13,381 nucleotides of DNA from positions 1 to 13,381 of the forward strand of contig CAYTWT010000043.1 in the NCBI GenBank assembly GCA_964442185.1, in the 5' to 3' direction. The notes under the pieces were generated by a model, which searched no databases, was not told the origin of the DNA, and was given only the letters and a program-made list of their open reading frames with translations. Position numbers and translations under genes: made by a program. Source of the DNA: CADEEV01 sp964442185 (lineage in GTDB: Bacteria; Acidobacteriota; Vicinamibacteria; Fen-336). Positions within the stretch are counted from its first letter, which is position 1; each line of letters begins with the position of its first letter. Shown here piece after piece: positions 1 to 6,616 of this stretch.

Positions 1-111
1 GGCTGACAGGACGACCAGGTTGCTGCTCGTGGCAAAACGAGGCACTTGTGCCACGGCCGCTCCGGGGAGAAGTGCAGCCAGCGTCGCGATTTGAAGGCGG
101 TGGTGGGCCAT
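1..111 (-). CDS. Secreted protein, N-terminus only (possibly VWFA-related)
   Basis: The gene runs off the left edge; 37 codons are visible from ATG 109-111. The first 21 or so residues form a Sec signal peptide: a short basic/His start (MAHHRLQ), a hydrophobic core (IATLAALLPGAAVA) and an AVA-Q cleavage site. The mature part begins QVPRFATSSNLVVLSA. A stretch like FATSSNLVVLSA just after the signal peptide resembles the first beta strand of the VWFA-related acidobacterial proteins, where a short N-terminal domain precedes a von Willebrand A domain. That family call rests on about 12 residues and is weak. The same frame stays open upstream (ATG 291), but the signal peptide argues for the start at 111. 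A promoter-like pair lies just upstream. Confidence 0.55.
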   Translation of the reverse strand, partial: MAHHRLQIATLAALLPGAAVAQVPRFATSSNLVVLSA

Positions 112-126
112 TGCAGAAAACTCGTA

Positions 127-155
127 AGTATAGAACTCCCCGTCCCTTTCGTCGA
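127..155 (-). promoter_or_regulatory. Putative sigma70-type promoter for the left-edge gene
   Basis: Reading the minus strand, TCGACG (150-155) matches the -35 consensus at 4 of 6 bases. It lies 17 nt from TATACT (127-132), which matches the -10 consensus at 5 of 6. The predicted transcription start is near 120, only about 9 nt before ATG 111, so the transcript would be almost leaderless. No Shine-Dalgarno sequence is seen there, which fits a near-leaderless message or a slightly different start. Confidence 0.4.
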
Positions 156-309
156 GGTTGAGCGGCCTCAGGGCCTTGACAGCGGCGCATCGCGGGAGGG
201 CCAGATCCGGCCGCCCCTGGTAGAGGTGGAACAAGCCGAGGCGGTGGTGACCCAGGCGGAGGTCGGGGCGTTCGTGTCCGTGGAAGGCCATATCGCGGCC
301 GGGACGTGT

Positions 310-328
310 TGCCAGTGCCGCACTGGCA
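310..328. repeat. Perfect 8-bp inverted repeat (hairpin) after the phosphatase gene
   Basis: TGCCAGTG (310-317) and CACTGGCA (321-328) are perfect complements around a 3-nt loop. On the minus strand the hairpin starts 10 nt after the phosphatase stop codon (339-341), where a terminator would be expected. No T-run follows, so it is not a canonical intrinsic terminator. It could be a Rho-assisted or 3'-end-stabilising stem. Confidence 0.45.
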
Positions 329-338
329 GGAACCCGAA

Positions 339-2078
339 CTAGAGCACCTTCACCACGACCAGCGTGATGTCGTCGCTGGGTTCGGCGGCCGCCATGAAGG
401 CGGCGTGGTTCTCCATGATCAGCGCGCCGAGCTCCGGATCGGTCGCATGCTCTTCCACGACGGCCACCAGCCGCTCGGCGCCGTAGGCCTCGCGCCCGTT
501 CCACGCCTCGGTGACGCCGTCCGTGTGGAACACGAAGATGTCGCCCGGCTCGACGCCGAGCGTGCGCTCCTCGTAGCTCGACTCGTCGAAGGCGCCGAGC
601 GGGATGCCAGCGATCTCGATCGGCTCGCAGCGGAGCGTGGCCACGCGATAGTGAAACGGATACGGCACGCCGGAGTTGGCAAGCCGCAGCGTGCGTGCGG
701 AGAAGTCGAAGAGCGCGTAGGTCAGCGTGCAGAAGATGCCTTCGACGCCGCGACGCCGCAGCGTGCGGTTCACGCGCTCCAGTAGCTCGGCGGGGGTCCG
801 CCGCTCGAACGCACGCGCACGCACGGTGCCGGAAGCGAAGGCGCCGTAAAGCGCCGCCGGCACGCCCTTGCCGGCCACGTCGCCGACCGCGAGGCCGAGC
901 ACGTTCTCGCCGATGTCGTAGAAATCGTAAAGGTCGCCGCCCAGCTCGCGCGCCGGCAGGAAGTGCGCCGACGCCTTCCAGCCCGGCCCCGTGGGGAACT
1001 CCTCTGGAAACAGCCCGTGCTGAATGCCCTGCGCGATCGACAGCTCCTTCTCGACGCGCTTCTCCTTGCGCCGGATCTCCTCGTACAGGTTCGCGTTCTC
1101 GATCGCGACGGCCACCTGCGCCGCGAGCGGCGTCAGGATCTTCACGTGCTCCTCGGTGAACCGAAAGGCGACCGGGGATGCAAGGTCGAAGACGCCGAGG
1201 CAGCGATCCTTGTGGACGAGCGGGATCACGAGCTCGGAGCGCGTACCGGGGATGAGGTCGAGGTAGCGCGGATCCTTGCTGACGTCGCCCACCAGCACCG
1301 GTTCCTTGAAGAGCGCGGCGGTGCCGCACAGGCCCTCGCCGACCTTGATGCGGCGCTTCTCGGGGAACGAGGAGAAGCGCACGGACTTGCGCAGCACCAG
1401 CTCTTTGCGCTCCTCGTCGAGCAGCAGGATCCCGAACATCTCGTAGTCGATGACGCGCTTCACGATCTCCGCGACCCGCGTCAGCAGCAGGTCGAGGTCG
1501 AGGATCGAGGAGGTCTCCTTGCCGATCTCGTAGAGTGTCGCGAGCAGGCCCGCGTACCAGCGGGTCTCGCGGTACAGCGTCGCGTTCTCGATCGCCGTCG
1601 CGAGGTGGCCGGCCAGAACGCTGAGCGCGGCCATCGCGTCGGGCGTGAACGCCTTCGGGTCGGGGCCCTCCACGTTCAGCACGCCGATCAGCCGGTCGCG
1701 ATGGATCAGCGGGATCGCGAGCTCGGAGACGACACCGGGGACGATCGAGATGTAGCGCGGGTCCTTGGCGACGTCGGGAACGAAGATCGGCTCGCGCAGT
1801 AGCGCAGCCGAGCCCACGATGCCCTCTCCGGGCCGGACCCGCAGAGGCGCGACCAGCTCGGAATCGGCGCCCTCCACGAAGGCGGGCTCCAGCGTGCCGT
1901 CGGGGCCCGGGAGGAAGATATCGAGGATCTTGAAGTCCACGATGCGGCGCAGCTGTTTCGCGATCGTGGGCAAGAGCGCCTCGGGGTCGAGGACGGCGTT
2001 CACTTCGCGGACGATCGGGAGTAGTTCGGACAGGATGTTGCCCGGAAGGGGAGGGGGCTGAGTGGAACCGGGGCGCAA
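339..2078 (-). CDS. Tandem-GAF PP2C-type (SpoIIE/RsbU-like) Ser/Thr phosphatase
   Basis: A 579-residue cytoplasmic sensor phosphatase. Residues about 24-168 and 180-330 are two GAF domains that look like an internal duplication: both contain EG(I/L)xGxAAL, DVxKDPRY and xSELxIPLxHxDR, and both end in AIENAxLY. A charged helix (about 331-355) links them to the SpoIIE-type phosphatase domain (about 356-579). The acidic metal-binding motifs are all present: GGDLYDF (D382), GDVAGKG (D400), HTDGVTE (D520) and SDDITLVVV (D569/D570), so catalysis is likely intact. Relatives dephosphorylate anti-sigma-antagonist proteins in partner-switching pathways, with the GAF domains sensing small ligands or partners. 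No STAS, anti-sigma or sigma gene is in the window, so the target is unknown. The start is TTG 2076-2078: an in-frame stop lies just upstream, and the conserved helix before GAF1 needs residues well upstream of the next GTG. There is no clear ribosome binding site. It is divergent from the FabZ-like gene. Confidence 0.9.
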   Translation of the reverse strand: MRPGSTQPPPLPGNILSELLPIVREVNAVLDPEALLPTIAKQLRRIVDFKILDIFLPGPDGTLEPAFVEGADSELVAPLRVRPGEGIVGSAALLREPIFVPDVAKDPRYISIVPGVVSELAIPLIHRDRLIGVLNVEGPDPKAFTPDAMAALSVLAGHLATAIENATLYRETRWYAGLLATLYEIGKETSSILDLDLLLTRVAEIVKRVIDYEMFGILLLDEERKELVLRKSVRFSSFPEKRRIKVGEGLCGTAALFKEPVLVGDVSKDPRYLDLIPGTRSELVIPLVHKDRCLGVFDLASPVAFRFTEEHVKILTPLAAQVAVAIENANLYEEIRRKEKRVEKELSIAQGIQHGLFPEEFPTGPGWKASAHFLPARELGGDLYDFYDIGENVLGLAVGDVAGKGVPAALYGAFASGTVRARAFERRTPAELLERVNRTLRRRGVEGIFCTLTYALFDFSARTLRLANSGVPYPFHYRVATLRCEPIEIAGIPLGAFDESSYEERTLGVEPGDIFVFHTDGVTEAWNGREAYGAERLVAVVEEHATDPELGALIMENHAAFMAAAEPSDDITLVVVKVL

Positions 2079-2114
2079 GACGGGGCAATGCTATCAGAAG
2101 TAGACTCGTCGGCC

Positions 2115-2582
2115 ATGAGCGCGGCGCCGGGCTTGAAGCTGCCCCTCGAGATCGAGGACATCAAGAAGATCCTGCCCCACCGCCATCCGTTCCTGCTGGT
2201 CGACCGGATCGTCGAGCTGGAGGTCGACAAGCGCGTTGTGGGGATCAAGAACGTGTCCTCCAACGAGCGTTACTTCATCGCCGGGCCCGGCGGGATCCCG
2301 GTGCTTCCCGCATCGATCCTGACCGAGGCGATGGCCCAGGCAGGCGCCGTGCTGATCCTCGCGAAGCCAGAGAACCACGCCCGCCTCATCTACTTCATGG
2401 GCATCGATCGCGTGCGCTACCGGCGGCCGGTCACCGTTGGCGACCAGGTCTTCCTCGAAGGCACGGTGCTGCGCCTGAGGCGCACGATGGGGAGCTTGCG
2501 GGGCGTCGCCCGTGTCGACGGGAAGGTGGTCTGCGAGGGACAGATGACCTTCGCCCTCGGGGACACGAAACCTCCCGAGTGA
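2115..2582 (+). CDS. FabZ-like hotdog-fold protein, catalytic His absent
   Basis: A 155-residue single hotdog domain with the whole FabZ framework: LPHRHPFLLVDRI (20-32), KNVSSNERYF (45-54), a PV.P...EAMAQAG segment (62-77), and MGIDRVRYRRPVTVGDQV (95-112). FabZ dehydrates 3-hydroxyacyl-ACP using a His in the GHFPG motif and a Glu in the following helix. Here that motif reads IAGPGG, so ungapped alignment puts Gly57 at the catalytic His. Glu71 (TEAMAQ) is kept. The fold is secure, but dehydratase activity is doubtful; a thioester-binding, thioesterase-like or regulatory role is possible. None of the usual LPS partners (lpxA, lpxD) is adjacent, so this may be a divergent paralogue. ATG 2115 is preferred because it starts near the family's usual N-terminus. 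ATG 2088 would add nine residues and begin 9 nt from the divergent phosphatase start. The stop overlaps the next start (GTGA). Confidence 0.85.
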   Translation: MSAAPGLKLPLEIEDIKKILPHRHPFLLVDRIVELEVDKRVVGIKNVSSNERYFIAGPGGIPVLPASILTEAMAQAGAVLILAKPENHARLIYFMGIDRVRYRRPVTVGDQVFLEGTVLRLRRTMGSLRGVARVDGKVVCEGQMTFALGDTKPPE

Positions 2583-3367
2583 GCAGGCCGCCACGCGGCA
2601 CAGCGGGCGGCCGGCCGCTGAAACAGGGGCCGGGAGAACTCAAGGGCCGGCTGTCCCTGGCGCGGGCTCTCTCCAAGTTCGGCGTGTGCTCGCGTTCGGA
2701 GGCCGTGCGTAAGATCGAGGCCGGCGAGGTCAGCGTGAACGGCCGCATCGCGCTGGCGCCTTCGCTCCGCCTCGACCCGCGGCGCGACCGGGTGAGCGTC
2801 GACGGCCACCGCGTGCGCGACGAGGTCGAGCGGCTGGTGTTGGCCCTTCACAAGCCGGTCGGATGCATCACCTCACGCACCGACCCGGGCGGACGCGCGA
2901 CCGTCTACGAGTTTCTCGGCGACCTGGGCGCCTGGGTGTTTCCCGTGGGCCGGCTCGATCGCGACACTTCGGGCCTGCTCGTGATGACCAACGACCATCG
3001 GCTGGGCGAGCAGCTCACGAGCCCGGACCAGCACGTGCCGAAGACGTATCACGTGCGCATCCAGGGCGTGCCCACGGGCGATGCGCTGCGGGCGCTGCGC
3101 GCGGGCCTGTCGCTCGACGATGGCACGCTGACGCGGCCCGCGGGAGTGCGTGCGCTCGGCGCTTCGAAGGACGGCGGCTCGTGGCTCGAGATCGTGCTCA
3201 CCGAAGGCAAGAACCGTCAAGTGCGCCGGATGTGCGCCGCGATCGGCCACGACGTCCTGGACCTGGTGCGGGTTCGCATCGGCGGCCTGGGTCTGGGCGA
3301 TCTCTCGCCGGGATGCTGGCGAGCGCTCGGGGCGCGCGAGATCTCGCTGCTGGCGCGGGGCGCATGA
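2579..3367 (+). CDS. RsuA/RluB/RluE/RluF-family pseudouridine synthase
   Basis: A 262-residue enzyme that isomerises specific uridines in rRNA to pseudouridine. After a basic, disordered leader (about 1-24), an S4 RNA-binding domain spans about 25-80 (LARALSKFGVCSRSEAVRKI, VSVNGR). The synthase domain follows: LHKPVGCITS (90-99), the catalytic motif GRLDRDTSGLLVMTND with Asp127, KTYHVRIQG (155-163) and the family C-terminal block EGKNRQVRRMCAAIGH (209-224). The domain layout is that of RsuA (16S) and RluB (23S) enzymes. The target uridine cannot be assigned from this sequence, so no symbol is given. The GTG start (2579-2581) overlaps the upstream TGA in a GTGA junction, and the stop overlaps the next start as ATGA. 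This indicates a coupled three-gene run. Confidence 0.92.
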   Translation: MSRPPRGTAGGRPLKQGPGELKGRLSLARALSKFGVCSRSEAVRKIEAGEVSVNGRIALAPSLRLDPRRDRVSVDGHRVRDEVERLVLALHKPVGCITSRTDPGGRATVYEFLGDLGAWVFPVGRLDRDTSGLLVMTNDHRLGEQLTSPDQHVPKTYHVRIQGVPTGDALRALRAGLSLDDGTLTRPAGVRALGASKDGGSWLEIVLTEGKNRQVRRMCAAIGHDVLDLVRVRIGGLGLGDLSPGCWRALGAREISLLARGA

Positions 3368-4809
3368 ACGGCTCGAATCGGAGGCGTGGGGCTGCAGTGC
3401 TCCTGACGCTGGCCTTCTCGGTTGCGGCTTGTGGGCAGCGGGTGGCAGAGCAGGAAGCGCCTGGCGCCTTCACGCCAGCGCCGATCCTGCTCGTCGGTCT
3501 AGATGGCTTCGAGTGGAGCGCGGTCCTGCCTCTGCTCAGGGAGGGCAAGCTGCCGACGATCGCGGGGTTACTCCAACGCGGCGCCTACGGCACGCTCGAG
3601 AGCTTCCCCGCGCGCGTCTCACCAGCGCTGTGGACCTCGATTGCGACCGGCAAGGACGTGGACAAGCACGGTATCTACGACTTCCTGCGGGAGCGTAACC
3701 CCGCGGTCTTCTACTCGAGCGCCGATCGAAAGACCAAGGCGTTCTGGAACATCCTCACCGATCACGGCCGGCGGGTTGCAACAGTCGGTTGGTTCGTGAC
3801 GTATCCGGCCGAGGCTGTGAACGGCGTGATGGTCGCCCAGACCAACACCCGCGACGTTCAGCGCGAGCGCCACAGCATGAAGGGAGCGCTGTTGCCCGGG
3901 GTCGCCGGTCAGGTCTACCCGAGAGCGCGCGAAGCCCAGGTCTTCGCCTTGATGGACGAAGTCGAAAGCGGGATGGGCGCTCTCGTCACGGAGCATCTCG
4001 GGGCGCCGGTCGAGTCGGCGCCGGAGCGCTTTCGCAGGCCGCTTCAGGCGAGCACCTGGGCTTTCCGTGCAGACGCGATCTATGAGCGGACGGCAAGCGC
4101 GCTGGCCCGCGAGGGCGCGCCAGATCTCCTGGCGGTCTATTTCGGATCCACCGATGTCGTCGGCCACCGCTTCTGGGCGCTGACGAAGCAGCGCGGTCTT
4201 CCAGGGCGGCTGTTCGTGGGCCAGGCGGGTCGCAGCCTTGCGCAGCGCATGCGCCCGGGTTCGATGGCAAACGCGATCCTCGGCGGGCCCTTCTGGCGGG
4301 CAATGGAGCCGGAACAGGGCGAAAGCTGGCCGCGGCGCGTGCTGCTCCGGACGTACCAGTACGCGGACGGGAGGCTCGGCCGGCTGATCGCCGCCATGCC
4401 GCCCGAAACGACCGTCATCGTGGTGTCGGATCACGGCTTCCGGCCGTGGGGCCATCAGGACGGCCCGGATGCGTTCTTCCTGGCGGCCGGCGCGAACGTC
4501 CGACGCACCGAGGGGCCATCGCCCGACAAGCTGTCGCGTTCCGATCTGCGCCGGGTCGGCTCGATCCTCGACATCACACCGACACTGCTGAAGCTGCTCG
4601 GCATCCCGTTGGGACGCGACATGGACGGACACTTCCTGGAGAGCGAGTTCTGGTCGCTGCCCGGGACCATGCGCCTCGCCCCGATCGCCACGCACGACAC
4701 GACGGAGTGGCTCGCGGGCCGCGCTGGCCAGGCGGCGCCCGGGGCGACGACGAGCGACGACGAGGCCGAGCGCCTCGAACAACTCCGCGCCCTGGGCTAT
4801 ATCGAGTAG
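3364..4809 (+). CDS. Alkaline phosphatase-superfamily (type I phosphodiesterase-like) lipoprotein
   Basis: A 481-residue exported hydrolase. The N-terminus is a lipoprotein signal peptide: Arg-rich start, hydrophobic core, lipobox VAAC with Cys23. The active-site order is that of the metal-dependent phosphodiesterase/phosphopentomutase superfamily: LVGLDGFEW (metal Asp47), PALWTSIATGK (nucleophile Thr91), FGSTDVVGH (Asp264, His268), VSDHGF (Asp356, His357) and GHQDG (His364). All predicted ligands for two metals are present. The C-terminus ends in LEQLRALGYI, a tail often seen in family members from related phyla. The substrate is unknown: nucleotide, phospholipid head group or phosphonate esters are all possible. 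ATG 3364 is chosen because it overlaps the upstream stop (ATGA) and begins the signal peptide; the same frame is open back to 2863, but that stretch is antiparallel/offset noise over the pseudouridine synthase gene. It is convergent with the ABC genes, with only 4 nt between the stops. Confidence 0.88.
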   Translation: MNGSNRRRGAAVLLTLAFSVAACGQRVAEQEAPGAFTPAPILLVGLDGFEWSAVLPLLREGKLPTIAGLLQRGAYGTLESFPARVSPALWTSIATGKDVDKHGIYDFLRERNPAVFYSSADRKTKAFWNILTDHGRRVATVGWFVTYPAEAVNGVMVAQTNTRDVQRERHSMKGALLPGVAGQVYPRAREAQVFALMDEVESGMGALVTEHLGAPVESAPERFRRPLQASTWAFRADAIYERTASALAREGAPDLLAVYFGSTDVVGHRFWALTKQRGLPGRLFVGQAGRSLAQRMRPGSMANAILGGPFWRAMEPEQGESWPRRVLLRTYQYADGRLGRLIAAMPPETTVIVVSDHGFRPWGHQDGPDAFFLAAGANVRRTEGPSPDKLSRSDLRRVGSILDITPTLLKLLGIPLGRDMDGHFLESEFWSLPGTMRLAPIATHDTTEWLAGRAGQAAPGATTSDDEAERLEQLRALGYIE

Positions 4810-4813
4810 CGAG

Positions 4814-6616
4814 TCAGGCCGGGGCAGCTGCTATGGAGGGGGGGAGCGTGAGCTCCTGGTCCTTGTACTGGAGCTGGTAGAGGCGCCAGTAGAGGCCACG
4901 CTCGCTCAGCAGCGCTGCGTGCGTGCCGCGCTCGCGGATGCGCCCCTTGTGCAGCACCAGGATCTCGTCGACGTTCTGGATCGTCGAAAGCCGGTGCGCG
5001 ATTACGATCGCCGTTCGCCCACGCAGCAGCACCCGCAGCGCGTCCTGGATCAGTTGCTCGGTCTCGGTGTCGACCGAGGAGGTGGCCTCGTCGAGGATCA
5101 GGACCCGCGGGTCGTGGGCGAGGGCGCGCGCGAAGGAGAGTAGTTGCTTCTGCCCCACCGACAGCGTCGCCCCGCGCTCCTTCACCTCGGCAGCGTAGCC
5201 TCCCGGCAGGGCTTCGATGAAAAGGTGGGCGTGGACCGCGCGTGCCGCCGCCTGCACGCGCTCGTCGGAGATCGGCGAGCCCAGCCGGATGTTCGAAGCG
5301 ATCGTGCCGCTGAACAGATGAACGTCCTGCAGCACGAGTGCCAGCGACGAACGCAGCCGCGCCGGGTCGAGCTGCCGAATGTCGATCCCGTCCAGCGTGA
5401 CACGACCCTGTTGCACGTCGTAGAAGCGTGTCAGCAGGCTGGTGATCGACGTCTTGCCTGCGCCCGTCGCGCCCACGAGTGCTACGCTGCGCCCGGACTC
5501 GACGGCGAAATCGATGTCACGCAGCACCCACTCGCCCGGGTTGTAGGCGAACGACACCTTCTCGAATGCGACTCGGCCGCGGACCTCGGGAAGCAGCGCT
5601 GCTCTCTCCGGCGCCACGATCTCTGGCTTGCTGTCGAGCAGCAGGAAGATCCGCTCCGAAGAGGCCATCGCGGCTTGCAGGATGTTGAACTTCTCCGAGA
5701 GGTCCGAGATCGGCCGCCAGAACCGCTCGGAGTACTGGATGAAGGCCACCAGCGCGCCCAGCGACAGGCCCCCGGCCAGCACGCGGCCGCCGCCGTAGAG
5801 CAGGATCGCCGCGATCGCGAGCGCCGCCAGGATGTCGATCGCCGGGTAGAACACGGCGTAGTAGAAGATCGACCGCATGTTGGCGTCGGCGTGGCCGCGG
5901 TTCACCTCCGCGAAGGCCGCCGCGCTCTGCTCTTCACGCCGGAACAGCTGCACTACCGGCATCCCGGTGATGTTCTCCTGCAGGAAGGCGTTGATCCTCG
6001 CCACCCAGCGCCGCACGTCGCGGAACGACTCGCGCGCGCCCCGGCGGAACCAGTCAGTCACGACAAAGAACAACGGCAGCACCGCGAAGGTGACGAGGGC
6101 CAGCCGCCAGTTCATCGCGAGCATCACGCCCATGATCCCCGCGAGCGTGAACAGGTCACCGAAGACCGTGACGACACCCGACGTGAACAGCTCGTTCACG
6201 GCATCGACGTCGCCCGTGACGCGCGTGATGAGCCGGCCCACAGGGTGCTTGTCGAAGTAGCCGACGTGGAGTTTCTGGATGTGACCGAACAACTCCCGCC
6301 GCATGTCGAGCATGATCTTCTGGCCCGTCAACTGCAGGATGAAGACCTGGCCGAAGCGCACCGCAAAGGCAAGCGTCAGCGCCAATCCGTAGAGGGCCGC
6401 GATCTTCAAGAGCCCCGCTGCGTCACCCTTCGCGATGTGGTCGTCGATGGCGAGCTTCGTCAGATAGGGACCGACCAGGTCGAGCCCGGCCATCAGCACG
6501 ATCAGGACGAAGGAGACCGCCACGGCGCTCTTGTACGGCCGCAGGTAGCGCAGCAACCGGAATAGCAGCTTCGAGTCGTAGCTCTTCTCTGTCGGGTCTT
6601 CCTCGAGCTCGCTCAC
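4814..6616 (-). CDS. ABC exporter subunit with TMD-NBD fusion (MdlB-like)
   Basis: A 600-residue half-transporter in the inner membrane. Residues about 20-320 are a six-helix type IV exporter TMD (start FRLLRYLRPYKSAV; coupling region FDKHPVGRLITRVTGDVDAV). Residues about 345-585 are the nucleotide-binding domain: Walker A GATGAGKT (382-389), Q-loop VLQD (430-431 region), signature LSVGQ (485-489), Walker B VLILDE with catalytic Glu510, and H-loop His541. The signature has Val in place of the first Gly of LSGGQ, as in E. coli MdlB, while the catalytic Glu is intact. It therefore complements the partner encoded just upstream. GTG 6614-6616 overlaps the partner's TGA (GTGA) and has a GGAG ribosome binding site 5 nt upstream, which decides the start. 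The same frame is open to 8197, but that part is only a shadow of the partner gene. The substrate is unknown (lipid, drug or peptide). Confidence 0.93.
   Translation of the reverse strand: MSELEEDPTEKSYDSKLLFRLLRYLRPYKSAVAVSFVLIVLMAGLDLVGPYLTKLAIDDHIAKGDAAGLLKIAALYGLALTLAFAVRFGQVFILQLTGQKIMLDMRRELFGHIQKLHVGYFDKHPVGRLITRVTGDVDAVNELFTSGVVTVFGDLFTLAGIMGVMLAMNWRLALVTFAVLPLFFVVTDWFRRGARESFRDVRRWVARINAFLQENITGMPVVQLFRREEQSAAAFAEVNRGHADANMRSIFYYAVFYPAIDILAALAIAAILLYGGGRVLAGGLSLGALVAFIQYSERFWRPISDLSEKFNILQAAMASSERIFLLLDSKPEIVAPERAALLPEVRGRVAFEKVSFAYNPGEWVLRDIDFAVESGRSVALVGATGAGKTSITSLLTRFYDVQQGRVTLDGIDIRQLDPARLRSSLALVLQDVHLFSGTIASNIRLGSPISDERVQAAARAVHAHLFIEALPGGYAAEVKERGATLSVGQKQLLSFARALAHDPRVLILDEATSSVDTETEQLIQDALRVLLRGRTAIVIAHRLSTIQNVDEILVLHKGRIRERGTHAALLSERGLYWRLYQLQYKDQELTLPPSIAAAPA

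Noticed and set aside
112..291. N-terminal extension of the left-edge gene to ATG 291
   Set aside because: The frame is open, but it would bury an excellent signal peptide inside the protein. Its faint TPR-like look (RLGLFHLYQGRPDLAL) is too little to support.
46..342. Plus-strand open frame at the left edge
   Set aside because: It overlaps the signal-peptide-bearing minus-strand gene and the promoter-like pair; composition is shadow-like.
3619..4782. 387-codon minus-strand open frame opposite the phosphodiesterase
   Set aside because: It has Arg-rich antisense composition, and the plus-strand frame contains a complete set of catalytic motifs.
5144..6565. Long plus-strand open frame opposite the MdlB-like gene
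   Set aside because: It is an antisense shadow: His/Arg/Asp/Gln-rich translation without hydrophobic pattern, typical of the complement of a GC-rich coding frame.
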